Below, in pieces: positions 1 to 9,166 of a stretch of 64,000 nucleotides of DNA (its first letter is position 1; each line of letters begins with the position of its first letter). A model generated the notes under the pieces. That model searched no databases, was not told where the DNA came from, and saw nothing but the letters and a program-made list of their open reading frames with translations. The translations under genes were made by a program, and so were the position numbers. The DNA comes from Streptomyces armeniacus (GTDB taxonomy: Bacteria; Actinomycetota; Actinomycetes; Streptomycetales; Streptomycetaceae). Where the stretch lies: positions 4,641,367 through 4,705,366 of the forward strand of contig NZ_CP031320.1 in the NCBI RefSeq assembly GCF_003355155.1. The letters run 5' to 3'.

Positions 1-956
<956 letters not shown>

Positions 957-1142
957 AAGGCTGACGAATGGGTGCGGGTGAATTCCCGTGACCATCACCA
1001 GAACCCTCAGCCGGATGTCAGGTGTGCGTGGGACAAGGGACGGCACGCAGCCGCTGGATGACGGCGCCGCCAGCTGCTCTTGCGCATGAGGCGGCGCGCC
1101 CGGCGACGGGCCCGTGGCGGCGAGAGGTCGCGTGGACGGTCT

Positions 1143-1625
1143 TCACGCCTCGGTTGAATCGCCTGACCGGTCCGACGTCGGCCAGAAGTACGGGAGATCG
1201 TTCGGCGCATCGGGGAAGAGTGACGCGTAGGCGTCCGGGTCCTTGCGCACCAGCGCCGACCGGTGGCTGCGGTGGACGGCGTCGTCGCCGAGCCAGGGGG
1301 GCAGTTCCCGGGCGGCCGCCAGAGCCGCCTGGGAACGGACTGTCGTACCGGGGCGGAATGCGAGGAGATCAGCGACGAGTGTGGCCGCACAGCTGTCTTG
1401 ATGGCCTTGCGCGCGCCAGACCCTGCAGACTTCCAGGCCATACCGGACCAGCGCTTCCTCATACCCAGCCCACATCCGCACTGCTGGATGGCGACGCCAT
1501 CCGTAATCTGGCACGACGAGGCCGCGAAGCACCTGCAACCCTTCGACCCGCTGTTTGCCAAGCCGGCGACGATCCAGGACCAGGGCTGTGGCTCGGAAGT
1601 CGGGGTAGGGCAGGAACGTTTGCAT
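1143..1625 (-). CDS. PF03013-like (pyrimidine-dimer DNA glycosylase-related) protein, MSMEG_6728 type
   Basis: This 160-residue protein begins MQTFLPYPDF and has the conserved core LDRRRLGKQRVEGLQVLR followed by HPAVRMWAGYEEAL. I recognise this as the small actinobacterial family (MSMEG_6728-like) related to phage pyrimidine-dimer glycosylases of the Pyr_excise group. It lies 17 bp downstream of the DUF4383 gene on the same strand. Its ribosome-binding purines (GAGGAAG) overlap the stop codon of that gene, so the two are probably co-transcribed and translationally coupled. DNA-repair activity is inferred only from distant family similarity. Confidence 0.7.
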   Translation of the reverse strand: MQTFLPYPDFRATALVLDRRRLGKQRVEGLQVLRGLVVPDYGWRRHPAVRMWAGYEEALVRYGLEVCRVWRAQGHQDSCAATLVADLLAFRPGTTVRSQAALAAARELPPWLGDDAVHRSHRSALVRKDPDAYASLFPDAPNDLPYFWPTSDRSGDSTEA

Positions 1626-1641
1626 CCAGTGCGGCTTCCTC

Positions 1642-2148
1642 TCAACGGTCGTCGGCGCGGGAGGCGCGGGAGGCGCGGGAGGCGCGGGAGGCGCGGGAGG
1701 CGCGGGAGGCGCGGGAGGCGCGTCGGCCGAGGAGGAGAGCGAGACCGATCATGCCGATCCCCAGCACGAAGTGGAGCCAGTCGTCGGCAGTGTTGAGGGG
1801 CACGAAGTTGGCCTCACTGTCGTGGCTGACAGCCAGACCGTAGATCCACAGCACCAGGTAGATGGCCCCTCCGCCCAGCAGGTACGCATATGCAGCGGAG
1901 GCGGTGCGGGCGAGCGCCAGTCCGGCGATGCCGAAGGCCAGGTGCACGAGGTTGTGCAGGATGGAGATCTGGAAGATCCCGAACAGTTTGGCGCCCGAGT
2001 CGTGCGAGGCGAATTCCATCGCGCTGTAACTCGTGGTGATGCCGGGAATGAAACCCAGGATACCCACCAGGAGGAATACGGATCCCACCAGCATGGCGAT
2101 TTGCTGGACGGGGTTGCGGACGGTGGGGTGGCGTGTATGTGCAGTCAT
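1642..2148 (-). CDS. DUF4383-type four-helix membrane protein with RAS tandem-repeat tail
   Basis: This 168-residue protein has a cytoplasmic N-terminus and four hydrophobic segments (about residues 17-38, 60-80, 85-105 and 122-142). The layout (VGSVFLLVGILGFIPG, HNLVHLAFGIAGL, DDWLHFVLGIGMIGLALLLG) is that of the DUF4383 family of unknown function. The last 25 residues are seven copies of Arg-Ala-Ser encoded by a 9-bp tandem repeat, which is unusual for the family and probably length-variable. Start ATG 2148 follows GAGG. It is first in a two-gene minus-strand operon with the glycosylase-like gene. Confidence 0.85.
   Translation of the reverse strand: MTAHTRHPTVRNPVQQIAMLVGSVFLLVGILGFIPGITTSYSAMEFASHDSGAKLFGIFQISILHNLVHLAFGIAGLALARTASAAYAYLLGGGAIYLVLWIYGLAVSHDSEANFVPLNTADDWLHFVLGIGMIGLALLLGRRASRASRASRASRASRASRASRADDR
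1654..1722. repeat. 9-bp tandem repeat, seven full copies plus a partial one
   Basis: The unit ggcgcggga is repeated perfectly seven times from 1654 to 1716, with a partial eighth copy to 1722. It is inside the 3' end of the DUF4383 gene, keeps the frame and encodes RAS repeats. Because 9 is a multiple of 3, copy-number change alters tail length without a frameshift. Confidence 0.97.
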
Positions 2149-2635
2149 GATTGTGGGTCCTCACTTGTCATGCGGGAGGTTCAGTACCGGCAACCGGCCC
2201 CCCGCGAGTACCACCCTCCGGCGACCACCACGCCGAGTACCACCCTTGGTGCCGCACACACCACTCGGCAGCCCGACAGTCTCAGCACGTCTCACAGTAC
2301 GGTCGACGCCGCTCCGTCCCGATGCGGAAAGCCCGAGCGCCGGCCGCACGGAGTGGCATTTTTATTGAAAGCGCAAATGCACGGCGAGTCCTTGAGAAAG
2401 CGTGTCATCCGGAAAGAGGGGGGAACTCCGAAGCGTAGGGCGGCGCGTACTGAGGGCCCGGCCACCACTCAGGAGTGGGGCAGTGTGCAGTCCCGGTGAC
2501 GGTCTCCCTGAGAGGCGCCGATGGCGAACCAGCCCTCGGCATCGTCGACCGGGTGGCGCTCACCTCGGGCGGCACGGCCCGCCACCTGCAGGTCTCAGGA
2601 ACCACATCACTACCTGCCTACAGCTAGGAGACACC
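2149..2635. other. Intergenic region, no supported gene
   Basis: This 490-bp stretch separates the minus-strand DUF4383 gene from the plus-strand gene at 2636. The motif GAGTACCACCCT occurs twice about 30 bp apart near 2208-2250 (once with a final TT variant). The open frames crossing it have poor Streptomyces codon patterns. The divergent layout implies promoters here, but I see no convincing consensus. Confidence 0.5.
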
Positions 2636-2911
2636 GTGATCGTCAAGAAAATGCACGAGATGGGCGTTCGAAGCGAACATGCTTACACGGCCGCTTTCGC
2701 ATCCATCGGCCTCACCGTTGCCGCCTGGATGACCAGCCTCAAAGCGGAATCCGGCACGGGGCTGGCCCGCGCCGACCGGTGGGGGCTCTTCGTGGGCGAA
2801 TGGGCTCCCACGTTCTTCGGTGTCGGCCTCGCCCTCTCTCATTACGAACAGGACGATGGCACCTTCACGGCCAGCGTCCATGAATTTCAGCAGCGCCAGG
2901 AGGCCGGCTGA
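2636..2911 (+). CDS. Small membrane-associated protein of unknown function
   Basis: I chose GTG 2636, preceded by CTAGGAG at good spacing, over a longer upstream in-frame start because codon usage becomes typical only here. The 91-residue product has two hydrophobic stretches (about 17-33, and 55-68 with VGEWAPTFFGVGLALS) and a polar tail. Proteins containing RADRWGLFVGEWAPTFF are common conserved hypotheticals in Streptomyces. Function is unknown. The next gene, 87 bp downstream on the same strand, is also conserved and hypothetical. Confidence 0.7.
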   Translation: MIVKKMHEMGVRSEHAYTAAFASIGLTVAAWMTSLKAESGTGLARADRWGLFVGEWAPTFFGVGLALSHYEQDDGTFTASVHEFQQRQEAG

Positions 2912-2997
2912 AAGAGGCCGTAGCAGCCGAATCTTCGCGGTGGCGCTCGCCTCGGCGGGTGCCACCGCCCTCTGCTGTCAGCTAGAAACGGAAGACT

Positions 2998-3447
2998 ATG
3001 AATGCTCACAACGATGGCCCAGACCGCGCCCATCAGCGCCCCGAGGGGTTGAGCGACACGATGGTGCAGGCCCTGGGATCGCTGTCGAAAGCACTGGAGA
3101 CAACGGAGCGCGCCCGAGGGTACCTCTACGGTTTCCATCAGCTCACCGGTGCGGCCGACCTGGAATTGGACCGCGCTGTACGGCTGTTGCGTGAGGCCGA
3201 CCACCAGGAGTGGGCCGAAAGAGTGAAGACAGAAATCGTCGGCCGCAACGTCATTCCGGGCCATTGGACCTTCCAAATCATCGAGGCTTACAACGAGACC
3301 TACTACGAGCCGTTCAAAGACCTCGAACGTGCCGCAGTGAACGGGTTGGCCGAAGGCCGGGATCACCTGTACGAAGGGGAGATGAAGGAAGCCCGCCGTA
3401 CTGATGGACACCCGGCCCACACGGCGCGTCCCGACACCACCCCGTAG
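2998..3447 (+). CDS. Conserved Streptomyces protein of unknown function
   Basis: This 149-residue soluble protein is rich in charged helices. Its central part (TMVQALGSLSKALETTERARGYLYGFHQLTGAADL) suggests a four-helix bundle, followed by AERVKTEIVGRNVIPGHWTFQIIEAYNETYY. No enzyme motif is seen. Start ATG 2998 follows GGAAG. It probably shares a transcript with the small membrane gene upstream. I recognise it only as a type of conserved actinobacterial hypothetical protein. Confidence 0.7.
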   Translation: MNAHNDGPDRAHQRPEGLSDTMVQALGSLSKALETTERARGYLYGFHQLTGAADLELDRAVRLLREADHQEWAERVKTEIVGRNVIPGHWTFQIIEAYNETYYEPFKDLERAAVNGLAEGRDHLYEGEMKEARRTDGHPAHTARPDTTP

Positions 3448-3482
3448 CCGGCCTCGCGCCGCCCCTGCACACTCACAGCCGG

Positions 3483-3784
3483 GAGGACGAGAGCTGGGTG
3501 GTCCTGTCCGGCCCCGTCCGGTTCTGGGTCGGATCGGCTCACTCGACGAGTGCGACACCCATGACGCCGAGCCGGGCGCCTACGTCTTCGGCCCCCGGTT
3601 AGTGCCCCATACGTTCCAGCCGCTCACCACCACGGCGGACGTGCTGGTCATCAACAACCACGGGGCCATCGAAGGCTACTTCCGGTCGATCGGCCCCGCC
3701 GACGCACGCCATGACACGGATCACGCGGACATGCTGGCCCACTACGGGGTGACACTTCTGGACGGCCCACCGCACGCCTCGTGA
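3483..3784 (+). pseudogene. Frameshifted, 5'-truncated cupin-domain gene
   Basis: Two pieces of one cupin are visible in different frames. Frame 3483 encodes EDESWVVLSGPVRFWVG, the first cupin strand pair. About 15-20 codons later a second frame encodes DAEPGAYVFGPRLVPHTFQ, the second cupin motif with its proline-histidine, continuing to the TGA at 3782-3784. The N-terminal part of the family is missing and the frame changes around 3520-3560. I read it as a decayed quercetinase-like cupin. A sequencing error could explain the frameshift but not the missing 5' end. Confidence 0.65.
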
Positions 3785-3845
3785 CCCTCTAGGCTCGGAA
3801 ACGCGTCCGGAACGCGTCCGGAAACGCGTCCGGGGAGGTGAGCGC

Positions 3846-4544
3846 GTGGCGATCACATTCGACGACCGGCCGTCGGAGTCACCCCACATCGAGCGCGTCT
3901 GGCGCAGCCGCAGCGACGCCCTCGGCCGGATGACGTCGATCGCCACCGCGCACTGGACGCTGGTCGCCTGGCGCGCCGGACGGAGCTGGCGGATCGCCGC
4001 GCAGGGCCCGGAGACCGCCGCCACGACCGCTCCGGTGCCGCCCGAGACGGAGTTCCTGGGGATCCGGCTGTCGCTGGGCACGGCCCTGGAGCGGCTGCCG
4101 ACGGACCGGCTCGTGGACCACGACATCGAGTTCCCGGACGTGTCGCGGCACTCCGTACGGATCTTCGGCCACACGATGCCGCTGCCGGACTACGACAGCG
4201 CGGAGGACGTCGTACGCCGCCTGGCGCGGGCCGGAGTGATCGTCCGCGATCCGATGGTGGGCGAGCTGCTGCGCGGCGGTTCCCCGGACGCGACCGCCCG
4301 TACGGTCCGGCGGCACTTCCTGAGCGCGACCGGCCTCACCCCCGGGCTCGTGCGGCAGATCGAACGGGCGCGGGAGGCCGCCCTGCTGATCCGTACGGGT
4401 GCGCCGATCGCGGGCGTCGCCCACGACCTCGGGTACTACGACCAGCCGCACCTGTCCCGCTCGTTGGGCCGCTTCCTCGGGCATACGGCGACGGACCTGC
4501 GGACGGGGGAGTCCGGCCAGCTGTCCCTTCTGTACAAGACCTGA
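3846..4544 (+). CDS. AraC-family transcriptional regulator
   Basis: This 232-residue protein starts at GTG 3846 behind GGGGAGG. The last ~90 residues form an AraC-type double helix-turn-helix: TVRRHFLSATGLTPGLVRQIERAREAALLI followed by PIAGVAHDLGYYDQPHLSRSLGRFLG. The N-terminal 120 residues would be the sensor/dimerisation part. The next gene, on the same strand, is a RibD/DHFR-like reductase. This regulator-reductase pairing recurs in Streptomyces, so the regulator probably controls that gene. The ligand is unknown. Confidence 0.85.
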   Translation: MAITFDDRPSESPHIERVWRSRSDALGRMTSIATAHWTLVAWRAGRSWRIAAQGPETAATTAPVPPETEFLGIRLSLGTALERLPTDRLVDHDIEFPDVSRHSVRIFGHTMPLPDYDSAEDVVRRLARAGVIVRDPMVGELLRGGSPDATARTVRRHFLSATGLTPGLVRQIERAREAALLIRTGAPIAGVAHDLGYYDQPHLSRSLGRFLGHTATDLRTGESGQLSLLYKT

Positions 4545-4661
4545 CCTCGCTCCGCGGTCTAGCGTCGGGACAGCTGACGGAATCGGCACCGGAGCCGGAG
4601 CCGGAGCCGAATCGGAACCGGAGCCGGGGTCGGCGTACCGAAATCGGACACAGGAGGACAC

Positions 4662-5249
4662 GTGCGCAGAGTCGTGCTGGCGATGATGACCACGCTCAAC
4701 GGGCGGCTCGACGACCCGGACGCATGGGTGACCGGAGTGAGCGACGACCACTACCAGGAGATCGACCGCGGCTACGCCACGTTCGACACCATCCTGGTGG
4801 GCCGGGTGACCGCGGAGGAGATGTACGCGTACTGGCCCACCGCCGGCGACGAGGAGGGCGCCGGTGAGCCGCAGAAGGCGATGGCCGAGAAGATGCACTC
4901 GTACAAGAAGTACGTGTTCACCACCGACCCGGACCTGACGCTGGAGTGGCACAACGCCGAACCGGTGGCCGTGTCGGGCGACGACGAGATCCGGGCCTTC
5001 GTCGAGGACCTCAAGGCCCGGCCGGGCCGGGACATCCACCTGTCCGGCGGCGCGCGGCTCGCCCAGACCCTCGTACGGCTGGGCCTGGTCGACGAGTTCC
5101 GCTTCTTCGTCTTCCCGGTCTACTCGCCGGGGGCGAGCTGGTTCGACCGGCTGGAGGGGCAGCAGGGGATGGAGCTGATCAGCTCGACGTCGTTCGAGAG
5201 CGGGGCGGTGGCCGTGTACTGCAGGCCCACCCCGCGGCCCGCCGCTTGA
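4662..5249 (+). CDS. RibD C-terminal/dihydrofolate-reductase-like reductase
   Basis: GTG 4662 lies just behind AGGAGG. The 195-residue product opens with the family strand RRVVLAMMTTLNGRLD. It continues with TFDTILVGRVTAEEMYAYWP, the NADPH-binding loop DIHLSGGARLAQTLV, and LVDEFRFFVFPVYSPG. This is the stand-alone RibD C-terminal (YyaP/YwjB-like) group of NADPH-dependent reductases, generally of unknown substrate. Upstream bases 4575-4625 are a short purine-rich run of GAGCCG repeats. It is probably regulated by the adjacent AraC-type protein. Confidence 0.85.
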   Translation: MRRVVLAMMTTLNGRLDDPDAWVTGVSDDHYQEIDRGYATFDTILVGRVTAEEMYAYWPTAGDEEGAGEPQKAMAEKMHSYKKYVFTTDPDLTLEWHNAEPVAVSGDDEIRAFVEDLKARPGRDIHLSGGARLAQTLVRLGLVDEFRFFVFPVYSPGASWFDRLEGQQGMELISSTSFESGAVAVYCRPTPRPAA

Positions 5250-5270
5250 CGATGGCGGTCAGTCCCACCT

Positions 5271-5295
5271 TCCAGCCCGTCCGGCGTTTGAGGAC
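5271..5295. repeat. Dispersed Streptomyces intergenic repeat motif
   Basis: The string CCAGCCCGTCCGGCGTTTGA followed by GGACG is one I know as a very frequent intergenic motif in Streptomyces chromosomes. It sits just after the stop of the RibD-like gene. It supports a Streptomyces origin. Its function is unsettled. Confidence 0.6.
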
Positions 5296-5580
5296 GGCCC
5301 TCGGCCACGGTGTGCGTGAGGTGTGCCGGATCGCTGTCGGTCCATCGACCGTTGTGTGGCCGGTTGCGTGGTCGTGCCTGGCTGGGTGCCGGGGCTCGCC
5401 GCGGGCGGTGGCCGACCCGCATTGGCGGGCGTCGTACGACGAGCGCACGATGGAAGTGCACAGACAGTGCGGGAGGACGCGGACACCGCACGGCACCAAG
5501 CCCCCGTACGGACCCGCGGGGCCTCGCCAGGGCGGCGGCCGTGCCCTCCGATCACCGCAGCCGCCGGAGGTGTGGGAGCA

Positions 5581-5768
5581 ATGGCCACATTCATGGACGT
5601 CCACCACGGCATGAAGGGCATCACCGCAGATCAGCTCAGGGAGGCGCACGCCGCCGACCAGGCCATCGAGAAGGACGAGAACGTGCACTTCGAGAAGGCG
5701 TGGGCCGACCCGGAGTCCGGCACCGTCTACTGCCTCTCCGAGGCGCCGTCCGCCGACGCGGTGCGCCG
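5581..5768 (+). pseudogene. SCO4226-type nickel-binding protein, 3' truncated
   Basis: ATG 5581 follows GGAGGTG. The first 62 residues (MATFMDVHHGMKGITADQLR through FEKAWADPESGTVYCLSEAPSADAVRR) match the SCO4226 family of ~80-residue nickel-binding proteins, including the N-terminal Met-His region and the Cys. The family normally ends in a short segment around ERxGHPxDxVYEV. Here the similarity stops near 5768 and the sequence turns into the antisense of an unrelated gene. It marks a recombination breakpoint. Confidence 0.75.
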
Positions 5769-5769
5769 T

Positions 5770-5990
5770 GGCGACGAGCTCCTTCAGGTGGTCGGACAGC
5801 CCGACGACGCGCTTCTCGATGCGCTCGCGCCCGATGCGGTCCCACACCTCGCAGGCGCGGCGCACGCCCGCCATGATCGCCATGCTGCCGTTGCCGGCCT
5901 GCTGGAGCCGGGCCGCGATGTCGTAGCTCCCCTTCGGCCCGTCGGTGCGGGGCGGCACGCCGCCCTCGGCCGGGTACCCGCTGGCGACCA
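5770..5990 (-). pseudogene. Fragment of a class V aminotransferase-like gene
   Basis: Read on the minus strand, this gives GSYDIAARLQQAGNGSMAIM, then AGVRRACEVWDRIGRERIEK and GLSDHLKELVA. This pattern resembles the segment before the small domain of class V (PLP) aminotransferases. No start, PLP lysine or stop belongs to it, so it is an internal fragment. It directly abuts the truncated SCO4226-type gene. Together they look like a scar at the left border of the acquired region. Family assignment is by eye and only moderately sure. Confidence 0.5.
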
Positions 5991-6095
5991 CCGGCCAGAC
6001 CCCCGGCGCCGGCGCGGGGGGCGGGCAGCCGGGCGGTGGGGGGCCGGGGGCCCGGGTGCTGTTCCGGGGCCCCCGGGCAACGGTGAACGAGCGGG

Positions 6096-6980
6096 TCAGA
6101 AGGGGCGGTTGAGGAACACCGCGATGTCGTCGGCGAGTGCTTCCGCGTGGTCTGGCGCGGTTTCGCTGAGGTCGTCGAGGAACCAGGTGCAGCCGTTGCG
6201 GAGAATCTCGTGGCGGCGTGCCCCGTTGACGGTGGCGTGATCCAGTACGGCGGCGAGGGTCCATGCGGCCCGCTCGTACCTCGGACTGCCGTTGAGGGTG
6301 CCGCCCATGCTGAGGGTGTGGGCGGAGTCGGCGAGTTGAGCGGGGGTTGCGGTGCCGTGGAAGTGGTGGCAGAGGCACCGGACGACTTCGCGTGCTGCTT
6401 CCTGTACTTGCTCGGGGTCGGGCTTGCTCTGCCACACGCCGGGGATGCGGAGGAGGCGGGCGACTGCGCTGGTGGCGGCGTTGCCGCACGTGAAGCGCTC
6501 GGCGAGGCTTGGGGCGCGGCCGTCGGCGGTGGCGTGGTGGCCGTACGCGGCCATTGCGCGGGCGGCGGTGTATGTGGCCCATGTGCTTCTGGTGGCGGGG
6601 TCGTCGGCCAGGGCCGGTGCGGCGACGCGGTTGATCAGGTCCCATACCTGGCGGGTCAGGGCCTCGCAAGCCGTCTCGATGGCTGCCGGGCTGGACGCGC
6701 TGTAGCGTGCGGCGACCAGTTCTGTCCTGGCTCGGGCGCGGTGGGTGAGGAGTTCGGCGGCTCGGTTGCTGAGGTCGGCGGCGCTGGCCTCCTCGGCGTT
6801 CGGCTTGAGTTCGGTTGTGGGGTGCGTGCTGACGCGGGGTCCCCAGCGGACCACGGCTGCGGGAGCGCCGTGACGGCCGGTGAAGGTACGGATGACGAGG
6901 CCGGGCGGGAGGTCGGCCAGTGCGTCGTCGGTGATGTGCGCGACGGTTTGCCTCGCGCGTACACGGGGGGTGGGGGTCAT
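6096..6980 (-). CDS. Unknown 294-residue protein of the leading-region module
   Basis: I do not recognise a family. The protein is mostly helical and Ala-rich, with a small N-terminal domain (ALADLPPGLVIRTFTGRHGA) and Cys/His near the middle (VVRCLCHHFHGT). It ends DDIAVFLNRPF. Start ATG 6980 follows GAGAGGAC. It is the third of three minus-strand genes (DUF932, ArdC-like, this) whose leaders share the same 18-bp element. That grouping suggests an accessory or protective role during transfer. Convergent remnants lie downstream. Confidence 0.7.
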   Translation of the reverse strand: MTPTPRVRARQTVAHITDDALADLPPGLVIRTFTGRHGAPAAVVRWGPRVSTHPTTELKPNAEEASAADLSNRAAELLTHRARARTELVAARYSASSPAAIETACEALTRQVWDLINRVAAPALADDPATRSTWATYTAARAMAAYGHHATADGRAPSLAERFTCGNAATSAVARLLRIPGVWQSKPDPEQVQEAAREVVRCLCHHFHGTATPAQLADSAHTLSMGGTLNGSPRYERAAWTLAAVLDHATVNGARRHEILRNGCTWFLDDLSETAPDHAEALADDIAVFLNRPF

Positions 6981-7001
6981 CGTGTCCTCTCGTGGTGGGC
7001 G

Positions 7002-7020
7002 GGTCCGGGTGCCGTTCCCG
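7002..7020 (-). repeat. Leader repeat copy A
   Basis: GGTCCGGGTGCCGTTCCCG lies 22 bp upstream of the start of the 294-residue gene. It matches copies B and C except for one or two bases. The shared core is CGGGTGCCGTTCCC. Confidence 0.8.
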
Positions 7021-7082
7021 GGTCCGGCTGTTGGTGACGGGGTGAGGGCGGCGGGTCGGTCGCCGCTGTGCTGAGTCGGTGG

Positions 7083-7685
7083 TCAGTCGGCCAGTTCGAA
7101 CGCAAGGGCTCGGCCAGCGGAGATGACGTGGGCGGCTGAGGTGAACTCGGGCGGGCTGAAGTTGGGGTGGTCGCAGGCGGTCAGGGCCAGCAGGTGTGAG
7201 CTGTGGTCCTGGTCCGGGTGGTAGGCGAGGCGCCGCGCTCCGAGTGCCTTGCAGACGGCGGCGTCCGCTGCGTCGGGGTCGCGGGGCAGGGGCGCGCCGG
7301 GCTTGGCTGTCTGCTGGTGCGGGCTGGGTTCGGTTTGCGAGTACGCGTATACCTCGCCGGTGGCGAAGCTCCGTACAATCCCGTGGGCGGCGTCCAGGCG
7401 CCGGCCGCGTGGACTGCGCACGGCGGTGTAGATGCGGTGGCCGGTCTCGTCGGTACGGACCCGGCGGCCTCGGCACTGCCAGCCCTGTGCGCTGTCAACG
7501 ATCTCGCGTGGTGCCTGCGCGGCGATCAGTGCGATGTTGGTGACGGTGGCGCGCTCGGGGTGCATGGCGGCGGTCCAGAGGACGTCTTTCCAGACCTCGG
7601 GGTAGTCGAGGCTGAGCACGGTTACATCTGCGAGTTCGTTCACGAAGCGGCGGCCGTTGCGGCGCCGTTGAGCGGTTTTGGGCAT
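7083..7685 (-). CDS. ArdC-like (antirestriction/ssDNA-binding domain) protein
   Basis: This 200-residue protein has an N-terminal stretch ATVTNIALIAAQAPREIVDS then GWQCRGRRVRTDETGHRIYT. It resembles the ArdC N-terminal ssDNA-binding domain (YSxxNxxLIxxQ, then GRxVRKGExGxxI). The metalloprotease part of full ArdC is absent, and the C-terminal half is unlike anything I know. Start ATG 7685 follows AAGGAG. The upstream leader shares a repeat with the two neighbours. ArdC proteins protect incoming conjugative ssDNA. The role here is inferred from weak similarity and context. Confidence 0.5.
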   Translation of the reverse strand: MPKTAQRRRNGRRFVNELADVTVLSLDYPEVWKDVLWTAAMHPERATVTNIALIAAQAPREIVDSAQGWQCRGRRVRTDETGHRIYTAVRSPRGRRLDAAHGIVRSFATGEVYAYSQTEPSPHQQTAKPGAPLPRDPDAADAAVCKALGARRLAYHPDQDHSSHLLALTACDHPNFSPPEFTSAAHVISAGRALAFELAD

Positions 7686-7727
7686 GGCGGCTCCTTGTCT
7701 GGTGTGGGGTGGGTGATGGGGGGCGCC

Positions 7728-7746
7728 GGTTCGGGTGCCGTTCCCG
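7728..7746 (-). repeat. Leader repeat copy B
   Basis: GGTTCGGGTGCCGTTCCCG occurs 43 bp upstream of the ArdC-like start. Between it and the start lies the second shared block ACACCAGACAAGGAG, which includes the ribosome-binding site. Confidence 0.85.
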
Positions 7747-7798
7747 CGGACCGGCGGACAGAGGGCCGGGGGCGGGGTGCCCCCGGCCCGTACGGCGG

Positions 7799-8989
7799 CT
7801 ATGCGGCCGCGAGGCTCATTGCGGTAAGGGCCTGCGCCTCGAGGTCGTACGCGGCGTCCGCGTCCGTGAGGGTCTGGGCGGTGGCGGTGATGGCCTGCAT
7901 GACGCCGCCAGCCGTGGTCTGGCCGCCTCGGATGTACTGCTGAAGGATCGAATCCCGCAGTTCCTCGGAGAAGCGGAGCTTCTTGGAGACGACTTCGACC
8001 GTCTTCACGGCGTCGGTGACAGGGCGGGCCGCCTCCCGCTCAATCTCCGCGATCTTGGTTTCGACGTACGACCGGTCAAGGAACGTTGCGACGGCGTCGC
8101 GGGCCTGCGCGGTGATGAGTTGAAGGTTCTTCGTCTCGGTGTCACCGGACCACCGGATGATCCCCGCGTCCAGCTTCGCGCCGAGGTGGACGGCGCGGAG
8201 CGCGTCCTTACCGATGGTCATCCCGTTGTCGCAGACTTGGACCACGATGCGGGGGACGATGCTGAACGCCCCGGCGCCGACTTCGCTGTTGGCGAGCACG
8301 AACCCGGCGGACACGATCGGCAGCTCGCTGCCGCTCTCCCCGGTGAATGGGGAGCGGTAGTTCTTCAGCAGTGCGGGGGCGAGTGCCTTGACGTGCTCTG
8401 ACTGCACGCGGACGATCATTCGGCGGTCGGTGAGGTCACATCCGGTGATCTTCACGTCGTGGCCGGATTCCTTCACTCCGGCCAGCGCGGCCGTGAGTAC
8501 GTCGAAGTTGTCGATCACCTTGTAGCTGTCGGAGAGGAACGCGCGGAGCACGCCCTCATTGCCCCGGCCGTCGTTGAATCCGCGAAGCAGGAACCTGCGG
8601 TCGTCCTTGGAAAGCCACCCGTTGATGTTGGTGTCGTAGAGGTCGGGTCGCTCGGTGCGCATCCGGCGGAGGTAGTTCAGCGGGATGCCGAGCTTGGCGG
8701 CGATCCCCTCGTCCGCGACGGCGGTAGGCCGATAGGTGCCGTCGGCCGTCATCACGCCGCTGGGGGTGATGACCGGCGGAAGTCCCCGCACAGTGAGGGT
8801 GCCGCCATGGGCGCTGAGCACGGAGGCGGGGGCAACCATGTCGATCTTGGAATCGTGCTGGCGCTGGAGGATCCGCGCGAGGTCGCCGAGCTCCGCGTTG
8901 CGGGCGCTCATCGCGTCCGTGGTGTCGGTGGTGGCGCGGCTGGCGAACAGCTCCGCCTGGGTGGGTGTGATCTGGGCTGGTGCGGTCAC
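7799..8989 (-). CDS. DUF932-family protein
   Basis: I chose GTG 8989 (VTAPAQITPTQ) over an upstream ATG at 9076 because it has CAGGAG at proper spacing and follows the shared leader. The 396-residue product matches DUF932 proteins of phages and plasmids: RGFNDGRGNEGVLRAFLSDSYKVIDNFDVL, later VQVCDNGMTIGKDALRAVHLGA and a helical C-terminus. The family is widespread on mobile elements, often in conjugative leading regions, and is of uncertain function. It is first of three similarly led minus-strand genes. Confidence 0.85.
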   Translation of the reverse strand: MTAPAQITPTQAELFASRATTDTTDAMSARNAELGDLARILQRQHDSKIDMVAPASVLSAHGGTLTVRGLPPVITPSGVMTADGTYRPTAVADEGIAAKLGIPLNYLRRMRTERPDLYDTNINGWLSKDDRRFLLRGFNDGRGNEGVLRAFLSDSYKVIDNFDVLTAALAGVKESGHDVKITGCDLTDRRMIVRVQSEHVKALAPALLKNYRSPFTGESGSELPIVSAGFVLANSEVGAGAFSIVPRIVVQVCDNGMTIGKDALRAVHLGAKLDAGIIRWSGDTETKNLQLITAQARDAVATFLDRSYVETKIAEIEREAARPVTDAVKTVEVVSKKLRFSEELRDSILQQYIRGGQTTAGGVMQAITATAQTLTDADAAYDLEAQALTAMSLAAA

Positions 8990-9027
8990 GTCCTGTGCTC
9001 CTGTCTGGTGTGTGGTGATGGGGCGTC

Positions 9028-9045
9028 GGTTCGGGTGCCGTTCCC
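9028..9045 (-). repeat. Leader repeat copy C
   Basis: GGTTCGGGTGCCGTTCCC lies upstream of the DUF932 start. It is followed, towards the gene, by the second shared block ACACCAGACAGGAG. It is an almost exact copy of B. Confidence 0.85.
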
Positions 9046-9050
9046 TTCCC

Positions 9051-9074
9051 GACACAGAAAACTCTACAGCAATC
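9051..9074 (-). promoter_or_regulatory. Candidate promoter element for DUF932 (TGCTGTAGnGTTTT)
   Basis: On the minus strand the AT-rich string TGCTGTAGAGTTTT lies just upstream of leader repeat C. A second copy, TGCTGTAGCGTTTT, lies at 13411-13428 upstream of the MerR/Xis-like gene. TAGAGT/TAGCGT fits the actinobacterial -10 form TAGnnT. No convincing -35 is visible, so this may also be a binding site. Confidence 0.45.
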
Positions 9075-9166
9075 ATGGTGGTGCGACGCGTAAGACACGC
9101 AGGTCAGAGCGTGTTTGTGGTCAGTTGGGCGCGCCTTATCGCGGTGCCGAGCCCTCGGCACACCGG

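Noticed and set aside
1022..1843. Plus-strand frames across the DUF4383/glycosylase pair
   Set aside because: Antisense to two recognisable genes. The Arg-Glu-Ala repeats are just the other strand of the 9-bp repeat.
2402..2635. Longer start (2402) for the gene at 2636
   Set aside because: The extra 78 residues are Arg/Pro-rich with no Shine-Dalgarno. GTG 2636 has CTAGGAG.
5179..7476. 765-codon minus-strand frame
   Set aside because: It is a shadow crossing several genes with a Pro/Arg-rich product. Only its 5770-5990 part resembles a protein family and is reported as a fragment.
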